A stretch of DNA of 64,000 nucleotides from Clostridia bacterium (lineage in GTDB: Bacteria > Bacillota_A > Clostridia > Oscillospirales > CAG-272): the NCBI GenBank assembly GCA_017452945.1, contig JAFTLD010000003.1, positions 15,405 to 79,404 on the forward strand, read 5' to 3'. A model generated the notes under the pieces. The model worked only from the letters and a program-made list of their open reading frames with translations. It was not told the DNA's origin and did no database searches. The translations under genes were made by a program, and so were the position numbers. This document shows, one piece after another, positions 24,412 through 32,905 of the stretch. The stretch's first letter is position 1; every line of letters starts with the position of its first letter.

Positions 24412-26345
24412 AAAAGAAACAATGGCTCAGATCCTTAAACGGTGTGGACGACCAATACGTCGTCGAGGCCGCACCCTCGGGAACTGCGCGCAAGCGCTCG
24501 GGCAAAACCCTCCGCATGATCAGCATTCTGGCCGCCTGCATGACCTTCGTGCTGCTCATTGGCACGCTTGCGCTCTTTATCCCCTATCCAAGCAACCCGC
24601 CCAGCGTTGCGGCTTACGCAGGCAGCGACTACTACGGCATCATTCAAAAGCTCAACGACTTCAACTTTGATCCACCCGAATACAAAAACACCTTCGAGCT
24701 GCTTCTGAGCATTCCCGATATGTTTGTCAAATTTGAGGCAGACGGCATGGCCCCCGGCGCTGCGGAAGAGATCGAAGATGCGGGCAACGGAAATTACCAA
24801 GAGGTCACGGACAACCAGGTCGCGGGCGTGATCGAGGCCGACCTGATCAAGCGCAGCGACACACACATCTACTATATAGCAGACAGCCAACTGTTTATCT
24901 ACAGCATTGAGGGAGAGGACAGTAAACTGCAGGGCGGCTACAATCTTTTGCAGTACGGCATAGACGCCTTTTACGCAGATGAATTTTTCCTCTCGTCCGA
25001 CTGCCGCACGCTGACCGCTATCTGCCACTATATGGAAAAGACAAGCAAAAATTACGTGAACATGACAAGGATCGTCACGTTGGACGTCAGCGATCCCACC
25101 GCTGTCAAGGAGATTTCCCACGTGGACGTTTCGGGACAGTATCTCTCCTCGCGTCTGACCGCGCACGGACTTTTGCTCATGACCACCATGCGCTGCCATA
25201 ACGCAGACTTTGACGATGAGCGCACCTTTGTGCCGCAGGTAAAGACCGTCGACGGCTCGCAAAGCATCGCCCCCGAGGACATCGTTTGTCCCGATGCGCT
25301 CAGCAATGCATCCTACACCGTCATGCTCATGATGGACGCCACGGGACAGACCGTGATCGACAGCGCGGCATTCCTTTCCTATGCCGAGGACGTTTACGTG
25401 TCCGCCGATGCTATCTACGCCTCCAGAAGCTACCCTGTATACGGTGCCGTTGAAAACGGTCTGCAGCACTACTCCACGCTCAGCGAGATCAGCTGCATGG
25501 GTTATGGCGCACAGGGCTTTGAGCAGCGCGGCTCGGCCACGATAGAGGGCTACGTGCTGGATCAGTACAGCATGGATCAGTTTGAAAACACCCTGCGCGT
25601 TGTCACCACCACGCAATCAAGCACCAAGCGAGTAAACACCTTCTACGGAAATTATGAAATTGACATCATGCCCGCACGAGGCGGCAACACAAGCGCAAAC
25701 CTGTACGTCATTGACCTTGATACCATGCAGGTAATCGCATTGGTCGAGCAGTTTGCTCCCGTGGGCGAAACGGTACGCTCGGCACGCTTCGAGGGTAACA
25801 CGGCATACGTTTGTACCGCCATCCAGCAAACCGACCCCGTCTTCTTCTTTGACCTTTCCGACCTTGACAATATCACGGTCAAGGAAACCGGCACCATCGA
25901 GGGCTTTTCAACCAGCTTGATCGACTTTGGCGACGGTTACCTCTTAGGCATCGGTCGCGGAGGCAACGGCAACGAGCTCAAGCTTGAGATCTACACCGAG
26001 GGCGAGGAAAAGGTGGAATCCTATTGCGTATTCGAGCGCCTCTACACCGACTACTCCCCCGAATACAAGAGCTATTATATCGATCGCGAAAACGGCATTG
26101 TAGGCCTTGGCATCTACACATGGGATAAGATCCAGTTTGAGGAGCATCACGCATACACCTACGAAAATTTCCACTATGCGTATATCGTGCTGTACTTTGA
26201 CGGGCAGAGCATCCGCGAGGTGCTGCATATCGAGTACCCCGGCTCAAAAGGCAATCTGCCCGGCATGCGCGGCGTGTATATCGACGGCTACTACTACGTG
26301 CTCAACGGTGAACGTTTTGACGTACTGCCGCTGGCGGTTGAATAA
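24408..26345 (+). CDS. Membrane-anchored beta-propeller protein, putative partner of the ECF sigma factor
   Basis: 645 residues. A short basic cytoplasmic N-terminus (about 40 residues, KKKQWLRSLNGVDDQYVVEA) is followed by one transmembrane helix (about 43-63) and a large extracellular domain. The domain belongs to the clostridial beta-propeller family (PF09826): DVSDPTAVKEISHVDVSGQ, GIGRGGNGNELKLEIY and similar repeated blade segments. It overlaps the sigma-factor gene (ATGA), so it is likely a sensor or anti-sigma factor that transmits an envelope signal through its short cytoplasmic end. That role is inference: no classical zinc anti-sigma motif (HxxxCxxC) is present in the N-terminus. Confidence 0.82.
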   Translation: MKKKQWLRSLNGVDDQYVVEAAPSGTARKRSGKTLRMISILAACMTFVLLIGTLALFIPYPSNPPSVAAYAGSDYYGIIQKLNDFNFDPPEYKNTFELLLSIPDMFVKFEADGMAPGAAEEIEDAGNGNYQEVTDNQVAGVIEADLIKRSDTHIYYIADSQLFIYSIEGEDSKLQGGYNLLQYGIDAFYADEFFLSSDCRTLTAICHYMEKTSKNYVNMTRIVTLDVSDPTAVKEISHVDVSGQYLSSRLTAHGLLLMTTMRCHNADFDDERTFVPQVKTVDGSQSIAPEDIVCPDALSNASYTVMLMMDATGQTVIDSAAFLSYAEDVYVSADAIYASRSYPVYGAVENGLQHYSTLSEISCMGYGAQGFEQRGSATIEGYVLDQYSMDQFENTLRVVTTTQSSTKRVNTFYGNYEIDIMPARGGNTSANLYVIDLDTMQVIALVEQFAPVGETVRSARFEGNTAYVCTAIQQTDPVFFFDLSDLDNITVKETGTIEGFSTSLIDFGDGYLLGIGRGGNGNELKLEIYTEGEEKVESYCVFERLYTDYSPEYKSYYIDRENGIVGLGIYTWDKIQFEEHHAYTYENFHYAYIVLYFDGQSIREVLHIEYPGSKGNLPGMRGVYIDGYYYVLNGERFDVLPLAVE

Positions 26346-26351
26346 AAATTC

Positions 26352-26381
26352 AGAGACCAAATCACCCGTGATTTGGTCTCT
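26352..26381 (+). terminator. Terminator of the sigma factor operon
   Basis: AGAGACCAAAT / ATTTGGTCTCT stem (11 bp) with an 8-nt loop, followed by TCTTATT. Confidence 0.8.
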
Positions 26382-26386
26382 TCTTA

Positions 26387-26415
26387 TTGCACTTTTGCAA
26401 TCTGTATGGTATAAT
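26387..26415 (+). promoter_or_regulatory. Promoter of the alpha-mannosidase gene
   Basis: TTGCAC (26387-26392), 17-bp spacer, TATAAT (26410-26415), 28 bp before the ATG. Confidence 0.75.
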
Positions 26416-26443
26416 GAATCATCAACTCTGCCCGGAGGTACGC

Positions 26444-28807
26444 ATGAAAAAGCTTTATCTGATCGCAAACGCACACATAGACCCCGTTTGGCTGTGGCAC
26501 TGGCAGGATGGGTATTCCGAGGTGCTTGCCACGTTTCGCTCGGTGCTCGACCGCATGAAGGAATTTCCCGACTATAAATTCACCTCGGCTTGTGCGGTCT
26601 ACTATATGTGGGTGGAGCAGACTGATCCCGAAATGTTTCGCGAAATTCAGGCACGCGTGGCCGAGGGGCGCTGGAACTTGGTGGGCGGTTGGTATCTCCA
26701 GCCCGACTGCAACATGCCCGCGGGCGAAAGCTTTGCGCGTCATGCGCTGATCTCACAGCGTTATTTTAAGGAAAAATTCGGTGTGACGGCTCGCACGGGC
26801 TATAACGTGGACTCCTTTGGTCACAACGCTTCCCTGCCCAAGCTTTTGCAGGGCGCAGGCATGTCACGCTACGTGTTCATGCGCCCCATGGAACACGAAA
26901 AGCATCTTGACTTCGATCATTTCCTCTGGAAAAGCGACGATGGCTCAGAGGTCGTGACGTCGCGCATCCGTCAATACTACGGGCCACCGGATGAAATGGC
27001 ATCGATCGCTGCCATCGACCGCGTTTGTGCCGAGGACGGCATACCGCGCATGGCTTTTTACGGCATTGGAAACCACGGAGGCGGCCCCAGTGCGCGTCTT
27101 CTGGATACACTGAGCACCAACATGCAAGCGCATCAAACCTTTGCATCCGTGGATGACTTTTTTGACGCGCTGGATACGGCCAATCTCCCCACGCATACCA
27201 CCGAGCTGCAGCACCATGCACGCGGCTGCTATTCGGCCGTCAGTGCAGTCAAGCGCGCCAATCGAGCGGCCGAAGAGAATTTGCTGACTGCCGAGCGTTT
27301 GTGCCTCTTGGCAAACCGTCTGGTCGGTGTTCCCTACCCAAAAACCGAGTTGAGAAAAGCATGGGAGAACGTGCTGTTCAATCAATTCCACGACATTCTG
27401 GCAGGCTGCTGCATCGAAAGTGCTTACAAGGACGCTATGTATCTGTACGGTGAGGCCATGGCCATCACCGAACGGGCCATCAACAAAGCCATGCAAGCCG
27501 TGGCCATGCACGTGGAAACGGCGCGCGGACATGATCCGGGCGAGCTTTGCAACAAGCATTTTCTGACGTGGGAACACAAGGATCTGGGTACACCGGTGCT
27601 GGTATTTAACCCACACGCCTTCCCCGTTAAGGCTCTTTTGCACCGCCGCGCGGATTGCAAGAGCATGACGGATGAGCAAGGGAAAGAGATTCCCTGCCAG
27701 CAAGTACGAGGCGAGGCCACCAACTGCACGCATGACCTTTACGAAACCGCGTTTATTGCAGAGCTTCCCGCATACGGCTACCGCCTGTACCGCTACTTCC
27801 CCACCAAAGAGCAAACAACGGCATTCCCCTGCGTCAAGGCTGAGCAGTACGCTTTGGAAAACGAGTGCATCCGCGCAGAATTTGATCCGGGCAGCGGTGA
27901 GCTTTGCCGCCTGACAGATAAAAAAAGCGGCCGCGTGATCTGCAACCGCCCGACAGGCGCCGTATTGTTGGATGAATCCGAATGTGATACGTGGGCGCAC
28001 AACAGATTTGACCTTGGCCCGCTTTGCGGACGCTTTGAAGAGCCGAGATTTGAAATACTGGAGCAGGGCGCAGTTTGTGCCGTACTGCGCACAACGCATC
28101 GCTGCGGTGAAAACACGCTGGCAAGAACTTATACGTTGGCTGCCGGAAGTGACCAATTACAAGTAACGGTGGAAGCCCGTGTATGCGAGCCGCACAGAGC
28201 ACTCAAGCTGACTTTTCCTGCAGAGAACGAGGTAACATGCGAGATTCCGTTCGGCACCATCACAAGACCGCTTTGCAACGGAGAAGAGCCGTTTGGCAAG
28301 TGGTTTGCGTCAGCAGGGCTCGGCATTGCCAACGAGGGCAAATACGGTTACGATTCCACCCAAACCGAAATACGCATGACGGTGCTTCGCACCGCTGTGT
28401 ACGCTGACCATTACGGTGTGCGCGACGGCAGATACCACTACATGGACATGGATACACACACCGCTCAATACATCGTTTTCCCCTACACGACCACTTCCGA
28501 TGCGCATAAACGCGCAGCCGTGCTCAACGCACCGCTGCGAAGTGTCAACGCAAGCTTCCACCACGGCAATCTGCCAGAGAGCTTTTGCGGCATTGAAGGC
28601 TCGGAAAACTCCCTGCTGATCAGCGCCATCAAACAGGGCGAGGACGGCAAAAATTTCGTGCTTCGCTGTTGGGAGTCCGAAGGAAAACAGGTTAACGGAA
28701 CCGTGACGCTGCTTGGCAAGCAGATACAAGTTGCGCTTTCTCCCTATTCCGTAAGTACCGTAAACGAAGACGGTAAAAAGCTGGACTTCATGGAGTGGGA
28801 AAAGTAA
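26444..28807 (+). CDS. Alpha-mannosidase, GH38
   Basis: 787 residues, a typical bacterial GH38 size. It removes alpha-linked mannose from N-glycan-type or mannan oligosaccharides. The zinc-binding NAHIDPVWLW (His11, Asp13) starts the protein, the nucleophile is Asp123 in GYNVDSFGHN, and FNQFHDILAGC marks the helical domain near residue 310. The C-terminal half (from about 390) is the beta-sandwich domain. There is no signal peptide, so it works in the cytosol on imported sugars. The start at 26444 has CGGAGG; a longer frame from 26387 runs through the promoter. Monocistronic between a terminator and a hairpin array. Confidence 0.94.
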   Translation: MKKLYLIANAHIDPVWLWHWQDGYSEVLATFRSVLDRMKEFPDYKFTSACAVYYMWVEQTDPEMFREIQARVAEGRWNLVGGWYLQPDCNMPAGESFARHALISQRYFKEKFGVTARTGYNVDSFGHNASLPKLLQGAGMSRYVFMRPMEHEKHLDFDHFLWKSDDGSEVVTSRIRQYYGPPDEMASIAAIDRVCAEDGIPRMAFYGIGNHGGGPSARLLDTLSTNMQAHQTFASVDDFFDALDTANLPTHTTELQHHARGCYSAVSAVKRANRAAEENLLTAERLCLLANRLVGVPYPKTELRKAWENVLFNQFHDILAGCCIESAYKDAMYLYGEAMAITERAINKAMQAVAMHVETARGHDPGELCNKHFLTWEHKDLGTPVLVFNPHAFPVKALLHRRADCKSMTDEQGKEIPCQQVRGEATNCTHDLYETAFIAELPAYGYRLYRYFPTKEQTTAFPCVKAEQYALENECIRAEFDPGSGELCRLTDKKSGRVICNRPTGAVLLDESECDTWAHNRFDLGPLCGRFEEPRFEILEQGAVCAVLRTTHRCGENTLARTYTLAAGSDQLQVTVEARVCEPHRALKLTFPAENEVTCEIPFGTITRPLCNGEEPFGKWFASAGLGIANEGKYGYDSTQTEIRMTVLRTAVYADHYGVRDGRYHYMDMDTHTAQYIVFPYTTTSDAHKRAAVLNAPLRSVNASFHHGNLPESFCGIEGSENSLLISAIKQGEDGKNFVLRCWESEGKQVNGTVTLLGKQIQVALSPYSVSTVNEDGKKLDFMEWEK

Positions 28808-28848
28808 GCGCGCAGACTCCCGTTCGGCTAACCGGCGATCAAAACAGA

Positions 28849-29039
28849 AGAGAGAGTACTACGGAAGTAAATATCCGTAAAGCTCTCTCTTTTCTGCTTT
28901 ATTTAAGTGATATTCTATTCGCCTCTAAAACTCGCGTAGCGAATAACACTTGGACGAAGTCCAAATATCACTACGCAGTAATATCACTCGCCCAAGGCGA
29001 ATAGAACTGTCGTGATACTCCGTTAAGAGTATCACGACA
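28849..29039. repeat. Hairpin array B, closed by an 11-bp outer stem
   Basis: This fills the 278-bp gap after the alpha-mannosidase. Parts in order: a leader hairpin with arms AGAGAGAG (28849-28856) and CTCTCTCT (28883-28890) plus inner ACGGA/TCCGT; linker AGTGATATT (28906-28914); outer arm TTCTATTCGCC (28913-28923) pairing perfectly with GGCGAATAGAA (28996-29006); inner hairpin TTGGAC-GAA-GTCCAA near 28950; CGCC-CAA-GGCG near 28989-28999; linkers AATATCACT; and a final 13-bp hairpin (29008-29020 with 29027-29039). It shares a block of more than 30 bases with array C at the window end. Confidence 0.8.
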
Positions 29040-29085
29040 AAGGTGGCATATTTTATTCCGAAAACACACGTCCGTATGGCAAGAG

Positions 29086-29883
29086 TCAATCCTCTTCCAC
29101 CGGGTCAAACTCCAACGGGGTGATCTCATCCCCCTCTTCAATCACCTGCTCCGGCTCGGGATCGGGCTCGGGAAGAACCTCATCCGCACCAAAAATGGTT
29201 TCAAACAAAAGCTCTGCAAACATGCCGTGCATCTCTCTGCAAGGATGATTGATACCGTTTGCCAAAAGCTCGGTCGTATCCATGCCGTTTGCCTGCATCT
29301 GTTTCCACATGGCGTATCCGTCAGCAACGACTACACCACACTCAAAGGCTACCTGCTTGGCTGCCTCCATATAAGCATCCATTCTGCCGCTGTTCTGCAT
29401 ACCTGCTGTCACCTCGGCATATACCAAAAACGCATCGATCACGCTGTCGGTCACGTGCGTGTTCAGCATATTGGGCGTCATAAACAGCGTTTCTATTCCC
29501 TCTTGCTTCAATGCAGTAAAAATTTCACGCAAGGACTGCGTATAAGTCTCAAGCTCACCGTTTACGTCGTTAAGGCCGTAGCACACCACGCAAAGATCGG
29601 GGCGGTGTGATATAATATCGCGTTGCAATCTCTGCAAGCCGCCTGCAGCCGAGTCGCCCGAAACGCCCGCGTTGATCACGCTGACGGGGATCCAGTCGTA
29701 TTTCTGCGCAATCATTAAGCGCAAACGGTTGTGGTACACAGCCGCAAAATCAAAAATGCAACCGCTGCCGCCCTCGATGCACTCGAATGCACCGTGTGTG
29801 ACGCTGTCCCCCAAAAACGCAATGATGGGCGTTCCCGAATGGGGATTTTCTCTGCTTTCCAACAATTCCTTGAATTTCATCAT
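29086..29883 (-). CDS. SGNH/GDSL-family hydrolase
   Basis: 265 residues. Block I IIAFLGDSVTHG supplies the nucleophile Ser in GDS, GVSGDSAAGG is the block II Gly region, and VVCYGLNDVNGE the block III Asn. The block V catalytic Asp-His probably lies at GINHPCREMHG. Such enzymes deacetylate or de-esterify carbohydrates and lipids. There is no signal peptide, so it is cytosolic. The last 30 residues are acidic (PEPDPEPEQVIEEGDE), an unusual tail. Two adjacent ATGs (29883 and 29880) are both possible starts; the ribosome site is not optimally spaced for either. Confidence 0.87.
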   Translation of the reverse strand: MMKFKELLESRENPHSGTPIIAFLGDSVTHGAFECIEGGSGCIFDFAAVYHNRLRLMIAQKYDWIPVSVINAGVSGDSAAGGLQRLQRDIISHRPDLCVVCYGLNDVNGELETYTQSLREIFTALKQEGIETLFMTPNMLNTHVTDSVIDAFLVYAEVTAGMQNSGRMDAYMEAAKQVAFECGVVVADGYAMWKQMQANGMDTTELLANGINHPCREMHGMFAELLFETIFGADEVLPEPDPEPEQVIEEGDEITPLEFDPVEED

Positions 29884-29917
29884 CCTATATTTTCATCTCC
29901 CATAGCTTTCTTGCTTG

Positions 29918-29947
29918 ATTTTACCACATCACGACCGCTTTTGTCAA
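29918..29947 (-). promoter_or_regulatory. Promoter of the SGNH hydrolase gene
   Basis: Minus strand TTGACA (29947-29942), 18-bp spacer, TAAAAT (29923-29918). Confidence 0.65.
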
Positions 29948-29977
29948 GGATATTGTCAAATGCTTGTACATTTTCGC

Positions 29978-30006
29978 TTGCCAAAATTCGAGCCGTATGC
30001 TATAAT
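29978..30006 (+). promoter_or_regulatory. Promoter of the TraX-family gene
   Basis: TTGCCA (29978-29983), 17-bp spacer, TATAAT (30001-30006), 30 bp before the ATG. Confidence 0.72.
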
Positions 30007-30036
30007 AGATCAAAGGATACGCAAAGGGGGGATCTT

Positions 30037-30774
30037 ATGTCAAGCTTTTGGATCAAAATCATCGCAGCTGCCGCTATGCTGGCTGACCACGCGGGCATGA
30101 TCCTGTTCCCCGATGCAATCTGGCTGCGCATCATTGGCAGGCTGGCATTACCTCTTTACGCTTTATGCATAGCGGAAGGCTTTCGGCATACGCGCAACCG
30201 TAAGGCCTACTTTCTGCGTATTTTCGCACTGGGAGCCATCTGCCAAATCGTATATATATTCGTATCCGAGGATCTGTATTTGGGCATCCTGATCACGTTT
30301 TCGATCTCGATCGTGCTGCTGTTTTTTCTGGACACGCTGCTGTGCGCCTGTCGGGGAGAAAAAGATCCGCTCTCCTCTCTTGGGAAAAAGCTTTTCAAAA
30401 AGCAGCCCGGCAAAGCAGCAAGCATTGCGCTGTGTGCTGTCTTGTTTGCCGCTGCGCTTGCAAGCGCTGTCTCGCTGACAGTGTTTGTTCGTGTGGATTA
30501 CGGGCTGAGCGGCATTCTGTTCCCCGTGCTTGTATACCTTGGCGGCAACACCCGTCTTGGCAAATTTCTCGGTGCGGCTGCGGGAACAGCAATGCTTGCC
30601 TGCAACCTGGAGGGCTCTGCAACACCGCGCATCTGGTCATTGCTTGCACTCATCCCGCTCGCGCTTTACAACGGTCAACCGGGCAAATATAAGCTCAAAT
30701 ATTTCTTCTACGTGTTCTATCCCGCCCATTTGGTCATTTTATACGGCATTGATCTGCTGATCGGTCTGCTATAG
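30037..30774 (+). CDS. TraX-family membrane protein
   Basis: 245 residues, all-helical membrane protein of about seven to eight segments. The N-terminus IKIIAAAAMLADHAGMILFP and the RIIGRLALPLYALCIAEGF block are typical of TraX (PF05857), related to acyltransferase-3 enzymes; conjugative TraX acetylates pilin, but most clostridial chromosomal members have no known substrate. A charged cytoplasmic loop (CRGEKDPLSSLGKKLFKKQP) sits near residues 105-125. The chosen ATG has AAAGGGGGG upstream. There are no conjugation genes nearby, so a plasmid-transfer role is unlikely here. Confidence 0.87.
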   Translation: MSSFWIKIIAAAAMLADHAGMILFPDAIWLRIIGRLALPLYALCIAEGFRHTRNRKAYFLRIFALGAICQIVYIFVSEDLYLGILITFSISIVLLFFLDTLLCACRGEKDPLSSLGKKLFKKQPGKAASIALCAVLFAAALASAVSLTVFVRVDYGLSGILFPVLVYLGGNTRLGKFLGAAAGTAMLACNLEGSATPRIWSLLALIPLALYNGQPGKYKLKYFFYVFYPAHLVILYGIDLLIGLL

Positions 30775-30829
30775 CCGAAGAGAGCCGCAATTATACTCAA
30801 ATTATTTACAAAGTCCCGATGCAAATCTA

Positions 30830-30858
30830 TTGACAATTCGGCAAAGATGTTGTATAAT
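30830..30858 (+). promoter_or_regulatory. Perfect-consensus promoter of the leucine-rich repeat lipoprotein
   Basis: TTGACA (30830-30835), 17-bp spacer, TATAAT (30853-30858): exact sigmaA consensus, the strongest promoter recognised in this window. Confidence 0.85.
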
Positions 30859-30897
30859 TTATTTAATCATGAATACTTATATTCCGGAGGAGTTCTT

Positions 30898-31788
30898 ATG
30901 AAAAAGATTATTGCTGTGGCAATGGTTCTTGCTATGTTCGCGGCTTTGGTTGCTTGTGAAGCTTCCAAGGGCGATCTGACGTCCATCAACGACTATGTTG
31001 CTCCCAACTACACTTACACAACCGAGACCGGCATCTTCTCCTTTGAAGAAGCAGGCGATAACACTGCTGTGATTACCGGCTACGTTGGCAAAGCCGAGCC
31101 TCACGCCGTTGTCATTCCCTCTCAGGTAACTGTTGCTTCTTTGAACGAGAACGCGAAGGAAGAGGATAATGTCAGAAACATTATCGGTATTGCTGATAAT
31201 GCTTTCTATTATTGCACTGCTATGACCTCTGTTGAAATTCCCGCATCGATCGAATCGATTGGTGACTGGGCATTTGCAGGCTGCACGGGGCTTACCGAAA
31301 TCGTTCTGCCCGATGCTGTTGTTTCTATTGGCGAGGGCGCGTTCCACGGCTGTGATAACCTGACTTCCGTCAAGCTGTCTGCAAATTTGGAAAGCATTGA
31401 CGACTTTGCATTCTATGGCTGCTCCGCACTGACTGCCATCGAGCTGCCCGCAAAGCTTGTTTCCATCGGTTCCGCTGCATTCTTCGGCTGCCAGGGTCTG
31501 ACCACGCTGGACATTCCCGCATCCACCACCATCATCGGTGATCTGGCATTCTATCAGTGCAACCATCTGACCGCGATTTCTATCAACACCACCGCTGACA
31601 ATATCGAATTCGGTGAGTATATCTTCTGGTCCGAGCTCAAGAGCGTGATCACCGCTCCCGAGGGCTCCAAGGCTGCAGAGTACGTTGAAAGCATCGTAAT
31701 CTCCGGTGTTGGCGAAGAAGAAACCACTAAGGGCGAAGAAACAGAAACCGAACCCGAGGAAGAGCAGTCCACCGACGCAGCTGCTTAA
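30898..31788 (+). CDS. BspA-type leucine-rich repeat lipoprotein
   Basis: 296 residues. Lipoprotein signal MKKIIAVAMVLAMFAALVAC, then five or six BspA-like repeats (about residues 90-255) of the form AFxxCxxLTxVxLPxxLxSIGxxA, such as FAGCTGLTEIVLPDAVVSIG and FYGCSALTAIELPAKLVSIG, and an acidic Thr/Glu tail. BspA repeats mediate binding to host matrix or to other bacteria. The perfect promoter, GGAGGAG ribosome site and T-rich codon choice (for example GTT for Val, unlike the GC-rich neighbours) suggest strong expression. Ended by a strong terminator. Confidence 0.88.
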   Translation: MKKIIAVAMVLAMFAALVACEASKGDLTSINDYVAPNYTYTTETGIFSFEEAGDNTAVITGYVGKAEPHAVVIPSQVTVASLNENAKEEDNVRNIIGIADNAFYYCTAMTSVEIPASIESIGDWAFAGCTGLTEIVLPDAVVSIGEGAFHGCDNLTSVKLSANLESIDDFAFYGCSALTAIELPAKLVSIGSAAFFGCQGLTTLDIPASTTIIGDLAFYQCNHLTAISINTTADNIEFGEYIFWSELKSVITAPEGSKAAEYVESIVISGVGEEETTKGEETETEPEEEQSTDAAA

Positions 31789-31812
31789 GCACCATAACAA
31801 AACGAATAAAAC

Positions 31813-31848
31813 AAAAGCGGAAGCCTTTTGCCAAAGGCTTCCGCTTTT
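31813..31848. terminator. Terminator of the LRR lipoprotein gene
   Basis: AAAAGCGGAAGCCTTT with its complement around a short TGCC loop, followed by TTTTTATT; a second gene ends on the other strand 13 bp further on. Confidence 0.9.
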
Positions 31849-31860
31849 TATTATGGAATA

Positions 31861-32112
31861 TTACACACAAAAATCGTTCGGATGCTCGTCCAAGGGGACA
31901 AAGACCGGCAGATCTTTGATTCCCAAAAGCGCAGCGTCGTATACATAAGGCAGCACGGCCCACTGCAAGGCTGTACATTCGTTGCAACGCTTATCCAGAC
32001 ATCCGCAATGCGCGCAAAACGGATGGCGCGGATCGGTGATTTTTCTGTTCATGTACGCATACTGCCGCGGCGGCTTGACCGGTGCCGCAAAGCTGTGCGT
32101 ACCGATTACCAC
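31861..32112 (-). CDS. Small Cys-rich protein of unknown function
   Basis: 83 residues from a GTG at 32112 that overlaps the stop of the preceding gene by seven bases. It has a possible zinc site, FCAHCGCLDKRCNECTALQ (six Cys in the middle of the protein). No family is recognised. Last gene of the sulfatase operon; a bidirectional terminator follows. Because the upstream gene carries a frameshift, this could alternatively be its C-terminal end in another frame, but a stop codon and codon use agree with a separate short gene. Function cannot be assigned. Confidence 0.45.
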   Translation of the reverse strand: MVIGTHSFAAPVKPPRQYAYMNRKITDPRHPFCAHCGCLDKRCNECTALQWAVLPYVYDAALLGIKDLPVFVPLDEHPNDFCV

Positions 32113-32905
32113 ACCGGCATCCTCAAAAGCTTACGCAAATGTACAAGCGCTTCTGTGGAGGTATCGGGTGACATGCGCACAGCAGCATGTAATACAACGC
32201 ATTCCTCATCCCGCGCAGCATACAGCCAACCGCTGCGAGCACGTGCATGATTGCGCATGAAGGACAAAAGCGTCATCAAAACCACCGCCAATGTCTGGCC
32301 CGAGATCTGCATTTCGGGCAATTCCCATTTTCCTTGCATCGGAGGGAATTCAACAGTTTCCTGCGGCATAAGCTCCACGCCCCACAGCTGCGCTGCAAGC
32401 GAAATACATTCACTCGCAGCATAAGCATGCTCGGTGGCGTGACATGTGTCGATCAGCAATCGCAGCATAGCAACCGTTTGTATTACACGCTCTGCCATTT
32501 CCCGATCCTGTGCAGACATCGCAGGTGCAATTTCAGCCATATGCGTATCCGTATAAACCGTTCCAAGCGCTTGTGTTGCAAGTATATAGGCCAAAGCAGG
32601 CAGAGAAACGTGCGGTTTGATTACGATTCCCAACCGCCCTATGCTGCCAAACAAAGGTAATACCAACGTGCCGCCCATTCCCGCAAGGCAGATGGGCGTG
32701 CTGTACAGTCGGTCCTCGTGCTGCAGCCATTCCCGTCCCGCGCCGTAATACCGAGCAAATCAAGCAAAAGAGGCTGTTCTCCCCCACCTGTAGCAGATCG
32801 GTGCGCCAAAGGTGCACTTTGCAGTTGATTGAGATCGTATAAATAAAGGTCCTCGGAAAATAAGACCGCAATCCCCTGCTTGTCCGGCAGTTGGCATCCG
32901 CTCAT
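32106..32905 (-). pseudogene. Frameshifted gene of unknown function in the sulfatase operon
   Basis: Translation starts at 32905, sharing one base with the sulfatase stop (TGATG) and with AGGAGGGG upstream, giving MSGCQLPDKQGIAVLFSEDL and on to EQPLLLDLL. Near 32755-32765 the sensible frame changes: the next frame reads ARYYGAGREWLQHEDRLYST and continues without interruption to the stop at 32106 (LHLRKLLRMPVW). Together they would make about 266 residues. No family is recognised; a Leu/Ala-rich helical region (res about 130-230) dominates. One indel separates the parts, so this is either a real mutation or an assembly error. Confidence 0.6.

Noticed and set aside
30037..30774. Evidence of a conjugative element from TraX
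   Set aside because: TraX homologues are frequent on clostridial chromosomes, and no relaxase, type IV secretion or integrase gene is present in the window.
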